DNA from: CAIVPM01 sp964477265
Lineage (GTDB): Bacteria > Bacteroidota > Bacteroidia > Chitinophagales > Chitinophagaceae
DNA length: 64,000 bases
Reading direction: 5' to 3'
NCBI GenBank assembly: GCA_964477265.1
Contig: CAYZDJ010000002.1
Coordinates: 124,001-188,000, forward strand
The stretch's first letter is position 1. Every line of letters starts with the position of its first letter. The position numbers and the translations under genes were made by a program. Below, in pieces: positions 40,651 to 49,125 of the stretch. The notes under the pieces are model-generated. The model saw only the letters and a list, made by a program, of their open reading frames with translations. It was not told the DNA's origin and made no database searches.

Positions 40651-42975
40651 ATGAAACTGTTTAAAACTATTGCATTTGTTATATACTCCTTGCCACTTTT
40701 ATTGTTTGCACAAAGTGCAAATTATGGTAGCTGGAAGGTAGAAACTTATGCAGCCAATGTTACAAAAATTACGCATACACCTAATGAATATTCCAAAAAC
40801 TACAATGTTACCAATGCAGTAATAGCAAAGCCTGTAACAACCCTAAAGCCTAATTATTCTTTTGGTGATAGTGGTGCAATTTTGTTAAACAATAAAGCAA
40901 TTTCTTTAACTCCATCTCGCGACAAAGAAGGTTATTACTGCTTAGGAATTGCATTGCAAAAAGATGAACAGATTTTTGGCGGTGGCGAACGTGCTTTGCC
41001 ATTAAACAGAAGGGGTAAGCGTTTTAATTTATACAACAGTGCATGGTATTGCTATGGTGTTGGTGCAGATAACTTGAACTATTCTGTACCGTTTTTTATA
41101 AGCAATAAAGGCTATGGAGTTTTTTTTGACAACGGCAGCAAAGGCTTTGCTGATATAGGAAAAACAGATAGCAGCAAATTTGTTGCAGGCTTTTTAAGTG
41201 GAGAAATTAATGCTTATATTATTACAGGAAAATCTTACCAAGAAATCTTATCATCATATCACAAACTTACTGGTACACAACCATTGCCACCACGCTGGGC
41301 AATGGGAAATTTAATGAGTAGATTTGGTTATACAAGTCAGCAACAAGTTACACAAATTGCAAAGCAAATGAAAGATGAGAAGATGCCTGTTGATGCCATC
41401 ATCTTTGATTTGTTTTGGTTTGGAGATAGCATTAAAGGTTACGTTGGAAATTTAGATTGGGTAAATAAAGAAAAATGGTACGACCCTGTTGGCATGATTT
41501 CTAATTTTAAAAAGCAAAACATCAACACAACTTTAATTACAGAGCCATACATTTTAGAATATACAAATGCTTATAGCGAAAGTCTTGACTATTGGAGTAA
41601 AACCATTTCCAATAATCCTTACACACTAACAGATTTTTATTTTGGAAAAGGTGGTTTGCTTGACATTTTTAGAAAAGATGTTGGTAACTGGATATGGAAT
41701 TATCATTACAAAAGACAAATTAAAAATGGTGTTGCTGCATGGTGGACTGATTTAGGAGAACCTGAACGCCATCCTGAAGATTTATACCACAACCTTACTG
41801 ATTTAGGCATTAAGAGAATGCTTTCAGCAAATGAAGTGCATAATATTTATGGGCATTACTGGAACAAAATGTTGTTTGAAAATTATGCAAAAGATTATCC
41901 TCAACAACGCTTGTTTCATTTAAACAGAAGTGGCTTTGCAGGCAGCCAGCGTTATAGCATTTTTCCTTGGAGTGGAGATGTTGGAAGAACATGGAGTGGT
42001 TTGCAGGCACAACCACTTGTAATGCTTGGAATGAGCATGAGTGGTGTGCCTTACATACATGCAGATGCTGGTGGTTTTGCACAAGGGCAAGAAGATAATG
42101 AACTCTTTGTTCGCTGGTTGCAGTTTGCTGCTTACACTCCAATTTTTCGTCCACATGGCACAGCGTTGTATGATGTAGATCCAGGTGCACCAAGCTTTCC
42201 AAGTGAAGCAGCCTTGTATCCTGAGCCTTATAAATCTCTTGCTCGTAAAGCTATTATTGAGCGTTATAAAAACCTGCCATATAATTATACATTAGCTTAT
42301 CGTCAGGCAAAATTTGCTGAGCCTTTGGTAAAACCATTGTTGTTTAATTATAGCAACGATACCAACGCAGTTAAGGTAAATGATGAATATTTATTTGGTG
42401 ATAATATTTTGTTTGCACCAGTAATGGAAAAAGAGCAGACAAAAAAAACAGTTTATTTACCGCAAGGCTTTTGGTACGATGTTGAAACCAATAAAATATA
42501 TAAAGGTGCCGAATTTGTTGAGTTTGATGTAAATGAATTTAAAAAAATAGTGGTGTATAAAGAAGGAAGCTTTATTCCTCAATACAATTGTAATGGAGAA
42601 AATACTGCTGAAATAAACAGGAAAAATTTGAATGTATTTTATATTCCATCTGCAACAAAATCTTCTTATGAAATGTATGATGATGATGGCGAAAGCAAAA
42701 ATGCTTTAGCAACAAATCAATATGAGTTGATAAAATTTTCTGCTACGCCAAAAGCTGCAAAAGGCTTTACCATAAACGTTAGCAGCAATAATGGTAAGTA
42801 TAAAAACAAGCCTGCAGAAAGAGTTATTACATTTCAACTGCCATTAAATGAAACACCACTAAAGCAGGTTTTGGTAAATGGTGTTGCCATAAAAAACATA
42901 GTTGTAGAAAATGGCATAAGCAAGTTTGAGGTAACGCTTAAAAACATTCCTTTAAAAATTGATGTGAGTTTGTAA
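40651..42975 (+). CDS. Secreted GH31 alpha-glucosidase/alpha-xylosidase
   Basis: 774-aa exported glycoside hydrolase of family 31, releasing alpha-linked sugars. A signal peptide (about 1-21, ending L-F-A-Q) follows the ATG at 40651; the frame from 40609 would only lengthen it. The N-terminal beta-domain has E-Q-I-F-G-G-G-E-R. The catalytic barrel carries the nucleophile in W-W-T-D-L-G-E-P-E (Asp about 367) and the acid/base in P-W-S-G-D-V-G-R-T-W (Asp about 443). It also has Y-I-H-A-D-A-G-G-F and F-R-P-H-G. Two beta-sandwich domains close the chain. It is divergent from tetR; the MATE gene is 33 bases downstream. Confidence 0.92.
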   Translation: MKLFKTIAFVIYSLPLLLFAQSANYGSWKVETYAANVTKITHTPNEYSKNYNVTNAVIAKPVTTLKPNYSFGDSGAILLNNKAISLTPSRDKEGYYCLGIALQKDEQIFGGGERALPLNRRGKRFNLYNSAWYCYGVGADNLNYSVPFFISNKGYGVFFDNGSKGFADIGKTDSSKFVAGFLSGEINAYIITGKSYQEILSSYHKLTGTQPLPPRWAMGNLMSRFGYTSQQQVTQIAKQMKDEKMPVDAIIFDLFWFGDSIKGYVGNLDWVNKEKWYDPVGMISNFKKQNINTTLITEPYILEYTNAYSESLDYWSKTISNNPYTLTDFYFGKGGLLDIFRKDVGNWIWNYHYKRQIKNGVAAWWTDLGEPERHPEDLYHNLTDLGIKRMLSANEVHNIYGHYWNKMLFENYAKDYPQQRLFHLNRSGFAGSQRYSIFPWSGDVGRTWSGLQAQPLVMLGMSMSGVPYIHADAGGFAQGQEDNELFVRWLQFAAYTPIFRPHGTALYDVDPGAPSFPSEAALYPEPYKSLARKAIIERYKNLPYNYTLAYRQAKFAEPLVKPLLFNYSNDTNAVKVNDEYLFGDNILFAPVMEKEQTKKTVYLPQGFWYDVETNKIYKGAEFVEFDVNEFKKIVVYKEGSFIPQYNCNGENTAEINRKNLNVFYIPSATKSSYEMYDDDGESKNALATNQYELIKFSATPKAAKGFTINVSSNNGKYKNKPAERVITFQLPLNETPLKQVLVNGVAIKNIVVENGISKFEVTLKNIPLKIDVSL

Positions 42976-43008
42976 GAATGCCACATTATAAATAGCATAG
43001 TTTAACTA

Positions 43009-44361
43009 ATGCAAGATTCTCAAAAAGATTATAGAGTAGAGGTAAGCAACAAACAAATTTTAAAAATTGCATTGCCTATTGCTGCAGCTATTGCTGTGCC
43101 TCAATTAAACTTTGTTACAAACAATATTTTTTTAGGGCATTACAACCAAATGTCATTAGCTGTTGCAGGCATTACGGGTGTTTATTATTTAATTTTTGCT
43201 GTGGTGGGCATTGGTTTAAACAATGGCCTGCAAATGCTTATTTCTCGTAGAGCAGGTGAAAATAAAATTGATGCCATTGGAAATTTATTTTCACAGGGTG
43301 TGCGTGTGGCAATGCTTTTAGCTGTTGCTGGTATTGCTATTACATTGTTTATTGCACCAACTATTTTTTCTTTAATGCTAAAAGATGCTGAGAAAGTAAA
43401 AATGGCTGTAAGCTTTTTGAATATCAGAATCTGGGGTTTATTTTTTTTGTATTTATACCAAATGCGTAATGCATTGCTTGTTGGCACTAATCAAACCAAG
43501 CTTTTAATATATGGCACAGCGGCTGAAGCTATTGCCAATATTGTGTTTGACTATGGTTTTATTTTTGGGAAATTAGGCTTGCCACAACTAGGCTTTAATG
43601 GAGCTGCTTATGCAAGTGTTATTGCAGAAGCATTTGGGTTGATTGTAATATTTTTTGTAATTCATTATAAAGGCATTTCAAAGCAATTGCAATTATTTAA
43701 AAGCTGGCAATACGATGCAGCCAATAGCAAACTGATTTTAGCACAATCTGCACCACTTATTGGGCAACATTTGTTAAGCATTGTTGCCTGGTTGTTTTTT
43801 TATATTTTAGTTGAACATCATGGCACAGAGGCAAGTTCTATAAGCAATGTTATGCGTAATGTATTTGGTTTTTTTGGTTGTATTACCTGGGCATTTGGTG
43901 CAACTACTAACACAATGGTTAGCAATATTATTGGTCAGGGGCTTGAAAATAAAGTAGAAGAATTAATCTATAAAATCTTAAAATTATCTTTCTTTTTTTC
44001 GTTAATATGCTGCTTGTTATTAAATGCTTTTCCTGTAATATTTTTAAAAATTTATGGACAAGATGAAATTTTTACACAAGCTGCAATACCTGTAGTGCGT
44101 GTGGTTTCAACAGCATTGCTTGTAATGAGTATTGCTGTTGTATGGCTAAATGCAGTTACAGGAACAGGGCAAACAAAAATCAATTTGATGATAGAGTTTT
44201 TTGCTATAATACTTTACACCACTTATGTTTATTTTGTTTTGGAAAAATATAATTTAAGTATATCAATGGGTTGGGCAAGTGAATGGATTTATTGGAGCAG
44301 TATGCTTATCCCAAGTTTTCTTTATATTAAAAGTGGAAGATGGAAAGGGAAGAAAATTTAA
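43009..44361 (+). CDS. MATE family efflux transporter
   Basis: 450-aa inner-membrane antiporter with 12 predicted membrane helices in two halves, exporting drugs or metabolites against Na+ or H+. The first half opens with I-L-K-I-A-L-P-I-A-A-A-I-A-V-P-Q-L and has the typical N-N-I-F-L-G-H-Y-N segment (about 41-49). A second helix set begins with L-A-Q-S-A-P-L-I-G-Q-H-L-L (about 244-256). The length is normal. It follows the GH31 gene by 33 bases and may share its transcript, although no functional link is evident. A repeat-like spacer separates it from scpA. Confidence 0.88.
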   Translation: MQDSQKDYRVEVSNKQILKIALPIAAAIAVPQLNFVTNNIFLGHYNQMSLAVAGITGVYYLIFAVVGIGLNNGLQMLISRRAGENKIDAIGNLFSQGVRVAMLLAVAGIAITLFIAPTIFSLMLKDAEKVKMAVSFLNIRIWGLFFLYLYQMRNALLVGTNQTKLLIYGTAAEAIANIVFDYGFIFGKLGLPQLGFNGAAYASVIAEAFGLIVIFFVIHYKGISKQLQLFKSWQYDAANSKLILAQSAPLIGQHLLSIVAWLFFYILVEHHGTEASSISNVMRNVFGFFGCITWAFGATTNTMVSNIIGQGLENKVEELIYKILKLSFFFSLICCLLLNAFPVIFLKIYGQDEIFTQAAIPVVRVVSTALLVMSIAVVWLNAVTGTGQTKINLMIEFFAIILYTTYVYFVLEKYNLSISMGWASEWIYWSSMLIPSFLYIKSGRWKGKKI

Positions 44362-44538
44362 ATTATTTATCGTGAGTTTAACGAAAGTTTATCGTAAGCA
44401 AAACGTTAGTAGTTTTCGCAAGTTTTTAAACTTTCGACTAACGATAACTGACGAACAACTTTCGAATTAACAACTACCGAATTATAAACTCGCGACAAAA
44501 AACTTACGTGTAAAAAACAATTACTTTTATTTGCATTT
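44362..44538. repeat. CG-rich repeat-like spacer with nested inverted words
   Basis: Words such as GAGTTTAACGAAAGTTTA, AACTTTCGACTAACGATAAC and TAAACTCGCGA recur in both orientations, and several are shared with 30630-30749. It is noncoding and lies between the MATE gene and scpA. Confidence 0.5.
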
Positions 44539-45339
44539 ATGAGTACACCACAATATCAAATTAAGTTACCACAATTTGAAGGTCCATTTGATTTATTGCT
44601 TTTTTTTATAGAAAGAGATGAGCTGGATATTTACAACATTCCCATCACAAAAATTACAAACGATTTTTTAGCTTATATACATTCTCAGGAAAAATTAAAT
44701 ATTGAGTTAAGCAGCGAGTTTATACTTTTTGTTTCTACGTTAATGCGTATCAAAGCAAGGCTATTGCTGCCTCGTAAAGAATTGGATGCACAAGGAAATG
44801 AGATAGATCCACGCCAGGAATTGGTTGATAAAATTTTGGAATACAAACGCTTTAAAGAAGCAGCTGCTGAAATGGCTGAAATGGAAGCAACCAGGATGCT
44901 GATGATTAAACGTGGCAACCTACAAAAAGAATTAATTGCTATTGGAGAAGAAAGTGGTGAAGGAACAGAGATTCAAAATATTACTTTATTCAAGCTGATG
45001 AAGGCTTTTGAAAAAGTAATGCAGCGTGTTAATGATAGAAACAATAAACCTGTACACACTGTTGTAAAATACAATTACACAATGGAAGGCAGCAGGGATT
45101 ATATGCTTGACTTTGTGCAAAGGGAAAAGAATGTGAGCTTTGAAAAGGTATTCGAAATTTGCGAAAATAAAATACACGCCATCTTTTTATTTTTAAGCTT
45201 ATTAGAGCTTTCACAACAGCGATATATGAAATTGATATTGGGTGAAGGCAGAAATAACTTTATAGTGGAATGGAATGAAAACAGAGAAGAAGAAATAAAG
45301 GATGAAACACCAAACGCGAATGAAATTATTGAAGAATAA
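44539..45339 (+). CDS. scpA: Segregation and condensation protein ScpA
   Basis: Kleisin subunit of the bacterial SMC-ScpAB condensin, 266 aa, cytosolic. The N-terminal SMC-binding part is very clear: Y-Q-I-K-L-P-Q-F-E-G-P-F-D-L-L-L-F-F-I (about 5-23), then I-Y-N-I-P-I-T-K-I-T-N-D-F-L (about 31-44) and the R-I-K-A-R-L-L-L-P motif (about 70-78). The C-terminal winged-helix ends F-L-S-L-L-E-L-S-Q-Q-R-Y-M-K-L. The acidic tail E-E-I-I-E-E is usual. The DUF3078 gene follows after 33 bases, a pairing whose meaning is not known to me. Confidence 0.95.
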   Translation: MSTPQYQIKLPQFEGPFDLLLFFIERDELDIYNIPITKITNDFLAYIHSQEKLNIELSSEFILFVSTLMRIKARLLLPRKELDAQGNEIDPRQELVDKILEYKRFKEAAAEMAEMEATRMLMIKRGNLQKELIAIGEESGEGTEIQNITLFKLMKAFEKVMQRVNDRNNKPVHTVVKYNYTMEGSRDYMLDFVQREKNVSFEKVFEICENKIHAIFLFLSLLELSQQRYMKLILGEGRNNFIVEWNENREEEIKDETPNANEIIEE

Positions 45340-45372
45340 TATTTTTTATTAACCCAAACAAACTGAACTGCA

Positions 45373-46248
45373 ATGAAAAAAATCTGCACATTGGCAATGT
45401 TTGCCTTACTATGTATTAATGCTATTGCTCAAACTGAAGAAGAAAAAAAAGCTAAATCCAATGCTAATGCATTGTCAGCAAAAAAAGAATTAAAAGATGG
45501 TTGGGCAAAAGGCGGCTCATTAAACTTTAATTTAAACGAAGCAGGAAGAAATAATGCCTGGGGACAAGTGAAAGGAGGAGAAGAACAAACTGTGGGAATA
45601 AGAGCCCTTGTTGATTATGACTTTGATTTAAAAAAAGGAAAAATTTCCTGGTTAAATAATATTCGTGCCAGGTATGGTGTGGCAAAATTTTCGAGTGCTG
45701 GCGATGGTTTTAGCAAAACAGATGATTATGTAAGCTATACTTCTATTTATGGGCGAGAGTTAAAACCCAAATGGAGTTTAGCAGTATTGTTTAATCTTGA
45801 ATCACAGTTTGACCATTATTTTTTATCTCCAGGTTATATAAAAACGGGGCTTGGTTTTATGTATAAACCCAATGCACATTTTTCTACATTGCTATCGCCT
45901 GCAATGATGAATATTACAACAAAACTTGCAAAAGAAGAAAAAGACTTCCTTTTATATAGTGTAGATTCTGGTAAAGTAAGCAGATATGGTTTAGGTGCTT
46001 TTTTACAGGTAAAAGCAGATTATGATATTGCCAAAGGCATTAACTACAAAGGGTTTGCTACGTTTTACAGTAACTACTTAAATCAACCAGGAAGCATTAT
46101 AATGGACTGGACAAATTTGTTTACACTTACTGTAAATAAATTAATTGGTGCAACTGTAAGCATCAATATTCGCAACAACGATTTTGAAGTTTATAAGACA
46201 CAAATACAACATGCTATTGGTGTGGGTCTTAGTTATAAGATTAAATAG
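45373..46248 (+). CDS. DUF3078 outer-membrane beta-barrel protein
   Basis: 291-aa exported protein of the DUF3078 family, a predicted outer-membrane barrel of unknown function in Bacteroidota. Signal peptide about 1-19 (ends A-I-A-Q). The family opening W-A-K-G-G-S-L-N-F-N-L-N-E-A-G-R-N-N-A-W (about 44-63) is typical, followed by strands such as L-V-D-Y-D-F-D-L-K-K-G-K-I-S-W-L-N-N. It closes on the aromatic-rich V-G-L-S-Y-K-I-K. It is probably co-transcribed with scpA. A strong terminator follows. Confidence 0.82.
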   Translation: MKKICTLAMFALLCINAIAQTEEEKKAKSNANALSAKKELKDGWAKGGSLNFNLNEAGRNNAWGQVKGGEEQTVGIRALVDYDFDLKKGKISWLNNIRARYGVAKFSSAGDGFSKTDDYVSYTSIYGRELKPKWSLAVLFNLESQFDHYFLSPGYIKTGLGFMYKPNAHFSTLLSPAMMNITTKLAKEEKDFLLYSVDSGKVSRYGLGAFLQVKADYDIAKGINYKGFATFYSNYLNQPGSIIMDWTNLFTLTVNKLIGATVSINIRNNDFEVYKTQIQHAIGVGLSYKIK

Positions 46249-46266
46249 CGTTTTAAGCATTAAACA

Positions 46267-46298
46267 AAAAATTCCAGTTGCAAGCAACTGGAATTTTT
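46267..46298 (+). terminator. Intrinsic terminator, bidirectional
   Basis: Perfect 15-bp stem AAAAATTCCAGTTGC/GCAACTGGAATTTTT with a two-base loop, between the convergent DUF3078 and small Cys/His-rich protein genes. Its A/T flanks suit both strands. Confidence 0.88.
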
Positions 46299-46319
46299 AT
46301 TTGGCAAACGTTAGAAAGA

Positions 46320-46538
46320 CTACGCAGTTTTTTTACACTCTTTACCACATTTGTGACCTTTTTCTCCATGTGCATAAACACATTTACCAGCTTTGTGGCA
46401 TGCATCTGTGCAAGCATGGTCTTTCATTGTAGTTTTCTTTTCTGCTTTTCCTTTCTTTTCTTTTGTTGGAGCAGTTTGTGCGTTAGCAGCACAGCCTACT
46501 GCAAATAAAATTGCAGTGCATAAAATTAATTTTTTCAT
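46320..46538 (-). CDS. Small exported Cys/His-rich protein, possible metal binder
   Basis: 72-aa exported protein. The signal peptide ends in A-N-A-Q (about 21); Cys16 in A-V-G-C could instead be a weak lipobox. A Lys/Thr-rich linker is followed by a compact tail with C-T-D-A-C-H, G-K-C-V-Y-A-H, G-H-K-C and K-E-C, that is five cysteines and four histidines in about 32 residues. The spacing suits Zn, Cu or Ni binding. I know no named family. It has its own terminator region shared with DUF3078, and no obvious partner on the minus strand. Confidence 0.7.
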   Translation of the reverse strand: MKKLILCTAILFAVGCAANAQTAPTKEKKGKAEKKTTMKDHACTDACHKAGKCVYAHGEKGHKCGKECKKTA

Positions 46539-46631
46539 TGTAATTTTTTTGGTTATGAAAATATTTACATAAGTACTTACGAAATAGCTTCAATAAACTT
46601 ACAGCAAACTTTAAAATTTATTATAAATGGT

Positions 46632-48317
46632 TTATACAAATTTAAAACTGTCACCGTCAAACAAGCCTTTGTCGCTGAGCTTTAAATGAGGAATTACGAG
46701 CAAAGCCATAAAGCTTAAAGTCATAAATGGAGACAGCAGTGTGCTACCCATTTCTTCTTTAGTCATTTTATCAATAGCTGTGTAATCTGCAGCAACTTTA
46801 TAGCCATCTTCTGCACTCATTAAACCAGCAACAGGCAAGGGTACAATCATTTCTTTATTGTTACAAGTAGCACTCACTCCACCTTTGGTTTCAATTACTA
46901 AATTTATAGCAGCAGTAAGGCTTTCATCATCTACACCTACAGCAACAATGTTGTGGCTATCGTGTGCCACTGTGCTTGCAATAGCTCCTTTTTTAAAGCC
47001 AAAATTTTTAATAAATGCTTTTGCTATTGGGGCATTGTTATATCGATTAACAACAACAATTTTTAGAATATCAAGTTGGGAATTAGGTATTAACAATTGG
47101 GAATTGGTATCTAATAATTCACTCTTTAAAACTTCAATTCTGTTCGTTATTAATTGCCCATCTAATGCTTCTATAACAGGTATTTTTTCACCAGTAAAAT
47201 CATTTGCTGAAACTATTAAATCGCCTACTGCTATTGGGTTGCAGTCAAATTTATTAATAGGTTCTACCTGCTTGGATGTAATAAATGATTTGCCATTTTC
47301 TGCTACCAATTCTCCATTAATAAATGTTTGTTTTATATTGAAATTAATTAAATCTTCAGCAACTATAAAATCAGCATCATCACCTTCACGCAGCATTCCA
47401 ACATTTAATTTATAGTGATGAATTGGATTGATACAAGCAGCTTGCAATACTTTAAAAATATCAATGCCTTTGGCTACAGCCCTTGCACACAAAGCGTTTA
47501 TATGATTTATAACTAAACTATCAGGATGCTTGTCATCGCTGCAAAACATTATCATTTCAGGATAGTCATTCAGCAAATCAATCAATGCTTCAAAGTTTTT
47601 TGCAGCACTTCCTTCACGTATCAAAATTTTCATTCCATATAGTAACTTGTCTAAGGCTTCTTCTTTTGTAAAGCATTCATGGTCGGTACTGATAATTACG
47701 TTTGAGTTTTGAGTCTCAAATTTATTACTTGCCTGTATGTATTGCTGTGCCTGCGTTCCACGAAGTCCTGGTGCATGCCCATCAATTGGCTTTTCAAGTT
47801 CAATGGCGTATTTAATTTTTTTCATTACTTCCTCATCGCCATACAACACACCAGGAAAATTCATCATCTCACTCAAATATTTTATCTCTTCCCTTTGCAA
47901 TAACTTCTTTACATCGTCGCTGTTTAAAGTTGCTCCTGCAGTTTCAAAAACTGTTGCAGGCACACAGCTTGGTGCTCCAAAATTGAATTTAAAATTTACC
48001 TGCTTACCATTCTCAATCATAAACTCAACACCTTCCATTCCACATACATTGGCAATTTCATGTGGGTCGCTTATAGTTGCAACTGTGCCATGTGTTACAG
48101 CCAATCTTGCAAATTCACTTGGCACTAGCATACTACTTTCCACGTGCACATGGCTATCAATAAAACCAGGAAGAATATACGTTTGAGGCTTAACGTTTAA
48201 CGTTTGAAGTTCAGTTATGGATTTTATTTTTTTACCTTCTACAACTACTTCTGCTGCATAAATTTTTTTATTAACTATGTCAACCAAATTGCCTGTTATA
48301 GTAAATGAGTTTTGCAT
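46632..48317 (-). CDS. ade: Adenine deaminase
   Basis: 561-aa cytosolic amidohydrolase that converts adenine to hypoxanthine for purine salvage. Metal-binding motifs: F-I-D-S-H-V-H (His56, His58), H-E-I-A-N-V-C-G-M-E (about 86-95), P-I-D-G-H-A-P-G (about 177-184), I-S-T-D-H-E-C (about 209-215) and C-S-D-D-K-H-P (about 259-265). The C-terminal domain has S-H-N-I-V-A-V-G. Three variable loops (about 36-48, 197-207 and 401-415) are encoded by DNA made of short direct repeats; the middle one is an insertion of about 11 residues before the I-S-T-D-H-E-C motif. All catalytic motifs remain intact, so the enzyme should be active. Confidence 0.93.
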   Translation of the reverse strand: MQNSFTITGNLVDIVNKKIYAAEVVVEGKKIKSITELQTLNVKPQTYILPGFIDSHVHVESSMLVPSEFARLAVTHGTVATISDPHEIANVCGMEGVEFMIENGKQVNFKFNFGAPSCVPATVFETAGATLNSDDVKKLLQREEIKYLSEMMNFPGVLYGDEEVMKKIKYAIELEKPIDGHAPGLRGTQAQQYIQASNKFETQNSNVIISTDHECFTKEEALDKLLYGMKILIREGSAAKNFEALIDLLNDYPEMIMFCSDDKHPDSLVINHINALCARAVAKGIDIFKVLQAACINPIHHYKLNVGMLREGDDADFIVAEDLINFNIKQTFINGELVAENGKSFITSKQVEPINKFDCNPIAVGDLIVSANDFTGEKIPVIEALDGQLITNRIEVLKSELLDTNSQLLIPNSQLDILKIVVVNRYNNAPIAKAFIKNFGFKKGAIASTVAHDSHNIVAVGVDDESLTAAINLVIETKGGVSATCNNKEMIVPLPVAGLMSAEDGYKVAADYTAIDKMTKEEMGSTLLSPFMTLSFMALLVIPHLKLSDKGLFDGDSFKFV

Positions 48318-48380
48318 ATAAATATTTTAGTATGCAATAGTAAGAAGAGTTTGGTTTTTGTTATATAGCTTATTAATAAA

Positions 48381-49124
48381 CTATTTCAACAAATCATTTG
48401 GATATTCAACTTGTGCCAAAAATAAACCTTGTGCAGGAGATTCAAAATAAGCTTTGCTACAATCTTTGGCAATAATAATATTCTCAAAATCATTTACAGA
48501 AATTAGGCCACGTGCAACCTTTAATTGTGTGGCAACTAAGCCACGCACCATACCACGTAAAAAACGATTTGCCTTTACATTATACACAAAGCAATCATTT
48601 TCCTTTGTCCAGTAACTGTGCTTAATGCTGCAAATAAAATTATTTACCTGCGTGTGCTTTTTGCTAAAGCTTGTAAAGTTGTTATGTTGTAAAATAATTG
48701 CAGCAGTTTCATGCAAAACATTTTCGTCAATTTTAAAAGGGAAAAAATAGGCTCTGTCATCTATAAACGCATTTTTTGCCTGATAAATAAAATACTTGTA
48801 AGCTCTTGCCTCTGCAGCAAACCTGCAATGTGCATTGTTGCTTACTTTATAAATATTCTTTACAACAATATCGCCAGGTAAAATGGCATTGAAGTTATAA
48901 ATATGTTGTTGTGTTATTTGTACTTCACTATCAAAATGAAAAAAATTTTGCAGTGCATGCACACCTGCATCTGTGCGTGAAGAGCCAGTTAATTCAAAGC
49001 TTCGTTTGAAAAATATTTTCAAGCATTTTTCAACTTCGGCTTGTATGGTATTGGCGTTTTGCTGAATTTGAAAACCATTGTATGCGGTGCCTTTATATGC
49101 AATTTCCAAAAAATATCGTTGCAT
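48381..49124 (-). CDS. truA: tRNA pseudouridine synthase A
   Basis: Cytosolic enzyme forming pseudouridine at positions 38-40 of the tRNA anticodon stem, 247 aa. The catalytic aspartate is Asp52 in S-S-R-T-D-A-G-V-H-A (48-57). Other landmarks are Y-K-G-T-A-Y-N-G-F-Q-I-Q (10-21), A-R-A-Y-K-Y-F-I-Y (about 107-115), F-T-S-F-S-K-K-H-T (about 150-158) and the C-terminal F-L-R-G-M-V-R-G-L. The length is normal. It begins one base after the stop of the DUF4476 gene upstream on the same strand, so the two are almost certainly translated together. Confidence 0.95.
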   Translation of the reverse strand: MQRYFLEIAYKGTAYNGFQIQQNANTIQAEVEKCLKIFFKRSFELTGSSRTDAGVHALQNFFHFDSEVQITQQHIYNFNAILPGDIVVKNIYKVSNNAHCRFAAEARAYKYFIYQAKNAFIDDRAYFFPFKIDENVLHETAAIILQHNNFTSFSKKHTQVNNFICSIKHSYWTKENDCFVYNVKANRFLRGMVRGLVATQLKVARGLISVNDFENIIIAKDCSKAYFESPAQGLFLAQVEYPNDLLK

Positions 49125-49125
49125 A

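Noticed and set aside
46858..47415. Plus-strand frame of 185 codons opposite ade
   Set aside because: Lies wholly inside ade, which has all amidohydrolase motifs; the frame translates to Ser/Thr/Leu-rich sequence typical of an antisense shadow.
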